A DNA stretch of 6,814 nucleotides from an uncultured Gemmatimonadota bacterium. GTDB taxonomy: Bacteria; Gemmatimonadota; Gemmatimonadetes; Gemmatimonadales; Gemmatimonadaceae. Positions within the stretch are counted from its first letter, which is position 1. Each line of letters opens with the position of its first letter. The notes beneath the pieces were generated by a model, which saw nothing but the letters and a program-made list of their open reading frames with translations, searched no databases and was not told where the DNA came from. The stretch is from positions 1-6,814 of the forward strand of contig CAITQY010000651.1 in the NCBI GenBank assembly GCA_903894655.1, written 5' to 3'. Both the position numbers and the translations under genes were made by a program. Below, in pieces: positions 1 to 4,938 of the stretch.

Positions 1-1026
1 ATCGAAGAAGCGATCTCGCGCGAGCTCGACCGCGGGGGACAGGTGTTCTTCGTGCACAATCGCATCGAAACCATCGAAGCGATCGCCGATCACCTGCGCC
101 GGATCGTGCCGCGCGCGAGGGTGGCGGTGGGACACGGGCAGATGAAGGAACGCGAGCTCGAAACCGTGATGCGTCAGTTCGTCGATCACGAGGTGGATAT
201 CCTGGTGTCCACGCTGATCGTGGAAAGCGGGCTCGATGTGCCGAACGCCAACACCATGTTCGTGAACCGGGCCGACCACTTGGGGCTCGCGCAGCTCTAT
301 CAGCTGCGCGGCCGCGTGGGCCGCTCCCACCGCCGGGCCTACTGCTATCTGCTGGTGCCCGACCGGGTCGACGAAGACGCCGAGCGCCGCCTGGCGGTGC
401 TGGAGCATCACACTGAGCTCGGTGCGGGCTACCGCATCGCCCTGAAAGACCTCGAACTGCGCGGGGCCGGCAATCTGCTGGGCTCGGAGCAGTCGGGCTT
501 TGTGCACTCCGTGGGCTTCGATCTGTACCTGCGACTGCTCGACGAAACCGTGCGGCAGCTCTCGGACGCCGGCGGCCAGAAAGCCTGGATCCCCGCCGAC
601 GTGTCGCTCGATTTCCCGAGTTTCCTGCCCGACGACTATATCACGTCGCAGGAGGCCAAGCTCGATGTGTACCGGCGGCTCACGGCCTTGCGCGAGCCCA
701 AGGACATCGAGGCGCTCCAGCTGGAGGTGCGCGACCGGTTCGGCCCCATGCCGACGGCGGCCCACGCGCTCTTCGCCAGCGCCATGCTCCGGGTGCTCGG
801 CGCGGCGCTTGGCGTGGAGGGGGTGCTTGTGCGGGCATCTGAAGCCCGTGTTAGTTTCAGGGCTGATGCAGTTCCTCGCCTGAAGGGTCTGTCAGCGGCA
901 TTCCACGGTGTCCAGTTCCAAGTGGACGTTCGACGGACCCAGCCGCTGGCGCTTAAGTTGACCCGGTTAGGCGGGGCGGAAATGCTCGAGGGCTTGGTGC
1001 GCGCGCTGCGTGCCCTCGCTCCCTGA
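1..1026 (+). CDS. mfd: Transcription-repair coupling factor Mfd, C-terminal part (5' end outside window)
   Basis: Mfd is a cytoplasmic DNA translocase that removes RNA polymerase stalled at lesions and recruits UvrA for nucleotide excision repair. The reading frame is open from base 1, so the first 341 residues seen here are roughly the last 30% of a protein usually near 1,100-1,200 residues. Visible in fragment numbering: helicase motif V (STLIVESGLDVPNAN, 70-84), motif VI (QLRGRVGR, 101-108), then the translocation (TRG) motif typical of Mfd and RecG (GAGYRIALKDLELRGAGNLL at about 141-160, followed by GSEQSG). Residues from about 195 match the C-terminal TRCF domain (D7), with DFPSFLPDDYI and LDVYRRL, which separates it from RecG. 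The stop is TGA at 1024. Codons from about 836 to 975 are less GC-rich than the rest of the gene (see findings). The UvrB-like, RNA polymerase-binding and Walker A regions must lie upstream of the window. Confidence 0.97.
   Translation: MEEAISRELDRGGQVFFVHNRIETIEAIADHLRRIVPRARVAVGHGQMKERELETVMRQFVDHEVDILVSTLIVESGLDVPNANTMFVNRADHLGLAQLYQLRGRVGRSHRRAYCYLLVPDRVDEDAERRLAVLEHHTELGAGYRIALKDLELRGAGNLLGSEQSGFVHSVGFDLYLRLLDETVRQLSDAGGQKAWIPADVSLDFPSFLPDDYITSQEAKLDVYRRLTALREPKDIEALQLEVRDRFGPMPTAAHALFASAMLRVLGAALGVEGVLVRASEARVSFRADAVPRLKGLSAAFHGVQFQVDVRRTQPLALKLTRLGGAEMLEGLVRALRALAP
958..986 (+). promoter_or_regulatory. Possible sigma70-type promoter inside the mfd 3' end
   Basis: TTGACC at 958-963 matches five of six bases of the -35 consensus. 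Seventeen bases later AATGCT (981-986) matches only three of six bases of the -10 consensus. Transcription would start near 992, about 105 nt before the lipoprotein gene. It lies in or beside a stretch of mfd with reduced GC and unusual codons, which is compatible with a second signal in the coding sequence. The weak -10 makes this a guess; the lipoprotein gene could instead be read from a promoter upstream of mfd. Confidence 0.2.
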
Positions 1027-1072
1027 TGGCAACCGACTGGATGCTTTTAGGGTCTCACCAACACTTCTTTTC

Positions 1073-1088
1073 ACTCCGGTGCCGGAGT
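1073..1088 (+). promoter_or_regulatory. Inverted repeat that covers the Shine-Dalgarno sequence of the lipoprotein gene
   Basis: ACTCCGG (1073-1079) and CCGGAGT (1082-1088) are perfect reverse complements separated by two bases. In RNA this gives a 6-bp stem with a GTGC loop. The right arm contains GGAG (1084-1087), the only good Shine-Dalgarno sequence for the ATG at 1097 (spacing 9 nt). If the hairpin forms, the ribosome site is masked. The repeat is seen directly; any control of translation by it is inference. Confidence 0.45.
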
Positions 1089-1096
1089 TCGACCTG

Positions 1097-2521
1097 ATGA
1101 AATCGTATCGTTTGTCCGTGCTCGCTGCCGTCGCGTTTGCCGTTGCCTGTGGTGCCGCGTCCAATCCGGACGTCGCGGCCTCGGCCGGTGACGAGCAGCT
1201 TTCCGTGACGCGCCTGGCGGAGATCCTGGGCACGTCGCAGGCCCCGCTTGAAAAGGACGTCGCCCGTTCCATCGCCGAGCTCTGGGTGAATTACCAGCTC
1301 GTGGGTGTGGCGGCCGCCAAGGGCGACTCGCTCGCCGACAAGAAAACCATGGATCAGGCGCTGTGGTCGAACATCGACAACATCCGCGTCAAGAAGTTCT
1401 ATGACAACGTGTCGAAGGGCTGGGACTCGCTCACCCCGGGATCGGACGAGCAGCGCTACATGAGTGGCGAGGCGATGGCGGCCCGTCACATTCTCGTGAA
1501 GGTCGAAGCCAACGCGACGCCGGAGCAGAAAGCGGCCGCGATGAAGAAGGCCGAAGGCATTCGTGCCGAAGCCACGCCGGCCAACTTTGCCAAGCTGGCC
1601 GCCAAGAGCGACGAGCCGGGCGCGGGTGAGCGCGGCGGTGACCTGGGCGTGTTCGGCAAGGGGATGATGGTGCCTGAGTTCGAGAAGTGCGTCATGGCCA
1701 TCAAGCCGGGCGAGATCTCGCCAGTGTGCGCCACGTCGTTCGGTTTCCACGTGATCTACCGCTCGCCGTATGCCGACGTCGCCGAGAAGTTCGCGCCGAT
1801 CGCCAAGCAGCGGAACGTGCAGATCGCCGAGAGCACCTACCTGGCCAAGGTCGAGTCGTCGAACAAGGTCGAGTTGGTGTCGGGCGTCGCCGTGAAGGCC
1901 AAGGCCATCGCGCGCAATCCGCTCGGGTACGGCAAGGACAACGACAAGCTCGCCACGTATAAGAGCGGCGAACTCACGTCGTCGGAATTCGCCGATTGGG
2001 TCGCGGCCTATCCGCCCAACTCGCAGATCCGTCCGCAGCTTCTGAACGCGCCGGACACGCTGGTGGAGAAGTTCGTGCGTCAGATCGTGCGCAACGAGCT
2101 CGTGCTGGGGCAGGCCGACAGCGCCAAGGCGACGCTCGACACCGCCGAGCTGTCCAACCTGTACCTGAACTTCAAGAACGCCGTTACGCAGACATGGACG
2201 TCGCTCAACGTCGAGCCGTCGAAGCTCGCCGACAGCGCGAAGGCTGGTGGTGACAAGGCCAAGATCGCGGCCTCGCGGATCGAGGGGTTCTTCGACAAGC
2301 TGATCAAGAACGAAGTGCCGTTCGTGGACGTGCCGTACCCGGTGGCCCGCGCGGTGCAGAAGAAGTACGACTTCTCGATCAACGACGCGGGGCTCGACAA
2401 GGTGATTGAGAAGGCCAAAACCGTACGTGCCACGGCCGACTCGCTCAAGGCGGGCAAGGGCGCCGCTGGCGCTCCGGCTCCTGGTGCGCCGGCTCCGATG
2501 CCTGACACGACCAAGAAGTAA
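1097..2521 (+). CDS. Parvulin-type peptidyl-prolyl cis-trans isomerase, predicted lipoprotein
   Basis: This is a 474-residue PpiC/PrsA-like prolyl isomerase, expected to help fold exported proteins at the periplasmic face of a membrane. The N-terminus has K2 and R5, a hydrophobic stretch at 6-17 and a lipobox-like AVAC ending at Cys18, so lipidation is likely. A single parvulin domain covers about 127-222: ARHILVK (129-135), GGDLGVFGKGMMVPEF (180-195) and SFGFHVIYR (214-222), with both conserved histidines present (131, 218). Helical segments of no clear family flank it (about 31-110 and 225-450), and a short Pro/Ala tail ends the protein. Two cysteines (198, 211) lie within the domain. I chose ATG 1097 because it opens directly on the signal peptide and has GGAG 9 nt upstream; an in-frame upstream start near 1010 would overlap mfd and bury the signal. 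It is probably a paralogue of the next gene, 44 nt downstream. The isomerase call is firm; the client proteins are unknown. Confidence 0.93.
   Translation: MKSYRLSVLAAVAFAVACGAASNPDVAASAGDEQLSVTRLAEILGTSQAPLEKDVARSIAELWVNYQLVGVAAAKGDSLADKKTMDQALWSNIDNIRVKKFYDNVSKGWDSLTPGSDEQRYMSGEAMAARHILVKVEANATPEQKAAAMKKAEGIRAEATPANFAKLAAKSDEPGAGERGGDLGVFGKGMMVPEFEKCVMAIKPGEISPVCATSFGFHVIYRSPYADVAEKFAPIAKQRNVQIAESTYLAKVESSNKVELVSGVAVKAKAIARNPLGYGKDNDKLATYKSGELTSSEFADWVAAYPPNSQIRPQLLNAPDTLVEKFVRQIVRNELVLGQADSAKATLDTAELSNLYLNFKNAVTQTWTSLNVEPSKLADSAKAGGDKAKIAASRIEGFFDKLIKNEVPFVDVPYPVARAVQKKYDFSINDAGLDKVIEKAKTVRATADSLKAGKGAAGAPAPGAPAPMPDTTKK
2468..2497 (+). repeat. 15-nt tandem duplication encoding GAPAP twice
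   Basis: Two adjacent 15-base units (2468-2482 and 2483-2497) each encode Gly-Ala-Pro-Ala-Pro, at residues 458-467 of the lipoprotein isomerase. The units differ only at synonymous third positions. They form a flexible Pro/Ala tail just before the C-terminal PMPDTTKK. Such low-complexity tails are common on envelope proteins and often vary in length between strains. Confidence 0.6.
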
Positions 2522-2536
2522 GCCTTTCAACGAACC

Positions 2537-2554
2537 CCTGGTCATCCGACCGGG
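2537..2554 (+). promoter_or_regulatory. Hairpin between the lipoprotein gene and surA
   Basis: CCTGGTC (2537-2543) can pair with GACCGGG (2548-2554) across the loop ATCC, giving seven pairs including one G-U. The bases that follow (TACTTTA, 2555-2561) are a weak T-rich run, so this could act as a leaky terminator or attenuator that lowers surA relative to the gene before it. It ends 11 nt before the surA ATG, so it could also affect ribosome loading. The stem is short, which argues against strong termination. Confidence 0.3.
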
Positions 2555-2565
2555 TACTTTACGGA

Positions 2566-3960
2566 ATGATGCCCAGACTGCTTTCTCTGCTGACCGGCGC
2601 CGCGATCATCGCGGCGCCGTTGTCGGTTACGCTGGCGCAGGACGCGCCGAAGCCGACGCCCAAGGTGGCCGCCGCCGATACGGTGCAACCCAAGGGGTTG
2701 CCGGTTGACGGCATCGCCGCGGTCGTCGGTGATCAGGTCGTCCTTGTGTCCGAGGTACTGGCGGCGGTGAACTCGGCCCGCTCGTCTGGGGCCAAGGTCA
2801 CGTCGGCTGAAGACCTCGTGAAGCTCGAGCAGGAGATTTTGCAGCAGCTGGTGGAAGCCGAGCTCCTGGTGCAGAAGGCGAAGGAGCTCAAAGTCGAGCC
2901 CAACGAGGCTGAACTGCAGCGCTCCGTCGACGACAATGAGAAGCAGATCCGCGGGCAGTTCAAAACGGAGCCCGAGTTCAAGGCGGCGCTCAAGGAGGCG
3001 GGCTTCGGCACGGTCGACGAGTGGCGCAAGCTGCAGAACGACCAACTGAAGCGTCGCAACCTGCAGCAGGAAGTGGTCGGCAAGCTGAAGCGCGACGGCA
3101 AGATGACGGCGATCAACGTGACCGAAGCCGAGATCACCGAAGCGTTCGAGTCGAACCGCGCCAAGCTGCCGCGGAAGGAAGCGCGGGTTGGATTGCGTCA
3201 GGTGGTGATTGCGACCAAGCCGTCGGAAGAGTCGAAGAAGAAGGCGCGCGCCAAAATTGATTCGATTCGCGTTGATCTCGACAAGCACCCTGAAGACTTC
3301 GAGAACATCGCCAAGAAGGAGTCGATGGACGGCACGAAGGAACTCGGCGGTGACCTTGGCTGGAATCGCCGTGGACGCATGGTGCCCGAGTTCGATCGCA
3401 TGATGTTCGCGCTCAATCCGGGCATCATCAGCCCCGTGATCGAGACGGCGTTCGGCTTCCACATCATTCGGGTGGATCGTGTGCAGCCGGCCGAAGTGAA
3501 GGCGCGCCATATTCTCATTCGCCCCACCGTCGACACGTCCGACGAAACGCGCGCGAAGGCGCTGGCGGACAGCATCGCGACCGCGTGGCGGGCCGGTGGC
3601 AGCTTCGATTCGCTCAGCGTGAAGTATCACGACAACGCGGGTGGCGAGGACAAGACGATCCCCGAGTATCCGCGCAGCGAGCTGCCGGAGCCCTATCGCA
3701 ACGCCCTCGAAGGGAAGAAGCTGGGCGATATCATCGAGCCGTTCCCGATGCCTGATCCGTCGGCGGGCGTGAGCAAGTTCATCGTGGCGCAGGTCACGTT
3801 TCTTGATGAAGCGGGCGAGTACACGCTCAAGGAAGTACGTGAGCGGCTGCGTTCGCAGCTGTCCGAGGAGCGCAGCATGCGTCGGCTCATCGATACGCTC
3901 AAGAAGCAGACGTATGTGTCGGTGCGGTACGATCCGTCGAAGCAGACGGTGACGCCGTAA
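2566..3960 (+). CDS. surA: SurA-type periplasmic chaperone / peptidyl-prolyl isomerase with two parvulin domains
   Basis: SurA is a soluble periplasmic chaperone that delivers unfolded outer-membrane proteins to the BAM complex. This 464-residue protein (E. coli SurA has 428) has an N-terminal signal peptide with probable cleavage after Ala24 (TLA/QD) and a Pro/Ala-rich linker. A SurA N-terminal chaperone domain follows from about 47 (VDGIAAVVGDQVVLVSEV) to about 200. Parvulin domain 1 lies at about 205-305 (GGDLGW at 261-266, AFGFHIIRV at 295-303) and parvulin domain 2 at about 310-412 (ARHILIRP at 313-320). A C-terminal helical segment ends the protein. Each parvulin domain lacks one of the two conserved histidines (see findings). 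No good Shine-Dalgarno sequence precedes ATG 2566; a second ATG follows at 2569. The gene lies 44 nt after the lipoprotein isomerase and 13 nt before pdxA, so it is probably in one operon with them. The family is clear; strict orthology to E. coli SurA is inferred from domain order. Confidence 0.9.
   Translation: MMPRLLSLLTGAAIIAAPLSVTLAQDAPKPTPKVAAADTVQPKGLPVDGIAAVVGDQVVLVSEVLAAVNSARSSGAKVTSAEDLVKLEQEILQQLVEAELLVQKAKELKVEPNEAELQRSVDDNEKQIRGQFKTEPEFKAALKEAGFGTVDEWRKLQNDQLKRRNLQQEVVGKLKRDGKMTAINVTEAEITEAFESNRAKLPRKEARVGLRQVVIATKPSEESKKKARAKIDSIRVDLDKHPEDFENIAKKESMDGTKELGGDLGWNRRGRMVPEFDRMMFALNPGIISPVIETAFGFHIIRVDRVQPAEVKARHILIRPTVDTSDETRAKALADSIATAWRAGGSFDSLSVKYHDNAGGEDKTIPEYPRSELPEPYRNALEGKKLGDIIEPFPMPDPSAGVSKFIVAQVTFLDEAGEYTLKEVRERLRSQLSEERSMRRLIDTLKKQTYVSVRYDPSKQTVTP
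2595..2619. repeat. Perfect 25-nt palindrome in the surA signal-peptide codons
   Basis: Twelve-base arms, CGGCGCCGCGAT (2595-2606) and ATCGCGGCGCCG (2608-2619), are exact reverse complements around one central C at 2607. As RNA this gives an 11-bp, very GC-rich stem with a three-base loop, starting 29 nt after the first base of the surA start codon. It encodes Gly-Ala-Ala-Ile-Ile-Ala-Ala-Pro, part of the hydrophobic core of the signal peptide. It could be a translational hairpin, a protein-binding palindrome, or a by-product of choosing GC-rich codons for a repetitive peptide. Confidence 0.85.
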
Positions 3961-3965
3961 GGCGG
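3959..3965 (+). promoter_or_regulatory. Ribosome binding site that fixes the pdxA start
   Basis: AAGGCGG begins within the surA stop codon and lies 8 nt before ATG 3974. A GTG at 3965 in the same frame would overlap this site, and a GTG at 3971 would be too close, so ATG 3974 is the better start. The overlap of the site with the surA stop suggests translational coupling of the two genes. Confidence 0.5.
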
Positions 3966-3973
3966 TGACGGTG

Positions 3974-4870
3974 ATGCGCCTCGCGCTCACGCTCGGCGAT
4001 CCCCGTGGCATCGGCCCGGAGATCGTTGCCAAGGCGCTCAGTGACCCGCGGATCGCGGCGCTGGGCGCTTCGTGGTATGTGATCGGCCCAACGGGCACGC
4101 CAGTGCCGGTGCACGAGTCGGTGGGGGTCTGGGCGCCCACGGGGGATCGCGCGGTGGATACGCAGCACGCCGGCCGCCTGGCCGGCCTCGCGGTGGAGCG
4201 CGCCGCCCGGATGGCGCTGGCGGGCGAGGTGGATGGCATCGTCACCGCGCCGCTGGATAAGGCGGCGCTGCAGGCCGGCGGGTTCGATTTCCCGGGACAC
4301 ACCGAGATGCTGGCCGAACTGGCGGGCGTGCCGACCACGATGATGCTGGCGTCCGACCGGCTGCGGGTGGTGCTGGCCACCACCCACATCGCCCTGCGCG
4401 ACGTGCCGGCGGCGGTCACCCGCGAGGCGCTGCTGCAGGCGGCCTACGCCACCCGCGAGGGGCTGCGGCAGGACTTCGGGATCGCCGAGCCCCGGTTGGC
4501 CCTCTGTGCCCTGAATCCGCACGCGGGCGACAGCGGGCGCTTTGGGCGCGAAGACGACGACCTGCTGGCCCCCGTGGCCCGGGAATCGGGCATGGCGGGG
4601 CCGTATCCGGCCGACACGGTGTTCGTGCGGGCGATGCGCGGCGAGTTCGACGCGGTGATCGCGCCGTATCACGATGTCGGCATGACGGCCATCAAGGTGG
4701 CGAGCTTTGGGAGCGCGGTAAACGTCACGCTGGGGCTGTCATTCGTGCGCACCAGCCCAGATCACGGTACGGCGCTCGATATCGCGGGGCTGGGCGTGGC
4801 GAGCGCGGAGAGCTTGGTGGCGGCCATGCAACTGGCGGTGGAGATGGTGGAGCGTCGGCGCGTCGGGTAA
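3974..4870 (+). CDS. pdxA: 4-hydroxythreonine-4-phosphate dehydrogenase PdxA
   Basis: PdxA (EC 1.1.1.262) oxidises 4-phosphohydroxy-L-threonine with NAD+; after loss of CO2 this gives 3-amino-1-hydroxyacetone 1-phosphate, which PdxJ joins to DXP to make pyridoxine phosphate. It is a cytosolic, metal-dependent homodimer. The protein opens with LALTLGDPRGIGPEI. Metal ligands known from E. coli PdxA (H166, H211, H266) correspond to H138 (TTHIALRD), H183 (LNPHAG) and H233 (YHDVG). Substrate-binding residues are also kept: H109-T110 (GHTE), K241, N250 and R259 (FVRTSPDHGTAL). It has 298 residues against 329 in E. coli, and the shortfall lies almost wholly before H109, so the N-terminal lobe is trimmed. 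The usual YHDQG motif reads YHDVG. The gene is very GC-rich (about 73% in a sampled 60 bases). It follows surA by 13 nt. A PdxA-like paralogue acting on another 4-phosphorylated acid is possible but less likely. Confidence 0.94.
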   Translation: MRLALTLGDPRGIGPEIVAKALSDPRIAALGASWYVIGPTGTPVPVHESVGVWAPTGDRAVDTQHAGRLAGLAVERAARMALAGEVDGIVTAPLDKAALQAGGFDFPGHTEMLAELAGVPTTMMLASDRLRVVLATTHIALRDVPAAVTREALLQAAYATREGLRQDFGIAEPRLALCALNPHAGDSGRFGREDDDLLAPVARESGMAGPYPADTVFVRAMRGEFDAVIAPYHDVGMTAIKVASFGSAVNVTLGLSFVRTSPDHGTALDIAGLGVASAESLVAAMQLAVEMVERRRVG

Positions 4871-4900
4871 GCGCCGTTGCCGGTCCGTGACAGCGCCCCA

Positions 4901-4932
4901 TTGTCTGTAAGTGCATGGCCCCACTAACTTTT
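4901..4932 (+). promoter_or_regulatory. Possible promoter for typA
   Basis: An AT-richer pocket sits in otherwise GC-rich DNA just before typA. TTG at 4901-4903 and TAACTTTT at 4925-4932, 21 nt apart, resemble the Bacteroidetes-type -33/-7 pair (TTG, TAnnTTTG), with the last G replaced by T. Read as sigma70 boxes, TTGTCT and TAACTT match four and three consensus bases with an 18-nt spacer. Either way transcription would start almost at ATG 4939, giving a leaderless or nearly leaderless message. This is a pattern match only. Confidence 0.2.
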
Positions 4933-4938
4933 AAGGCT

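Noticed and set aside
15..24. 10-nt palindrome CTCGCGCGAG in mfd
   Set aside because: Palindromes of this length are expected several times by chance in GC-rich DNA of this size.
1010..1096. Upstream in-frame start for the lipoprotein gene that overlaps the mfd end
   Set aside because: It would put 29 residues before the signal peptide and lose the GGAG site; the hydrophobic signal and lipobox start properly from ATG 1097.
1055..2545. Long - strand open frame (about 496 codons) opposite the lipoprotein isomerase
   Set aside because: Same GC shadow effect; Arg/Leu/His-rich, no domain, and it exactly mirrors a conserved gene.
2542..4419. Very long open frame on the - strand (about 625 codons) opposite surA and pdxA
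   Set aside because: High GC at third positions removes stop codons from the antisense frame. The translation is rich in Arg, Leu and His with no recognisable motif, and it lies opposite two clearly conserved proteins.
4856..4876. Hairpin CGGCGC / GCGCCG spanning the pdxA stop as a terminator
   Set aside because: The stem is only 6 bp with a 9-nt loop and no T run follows, so I do not call a terminator.
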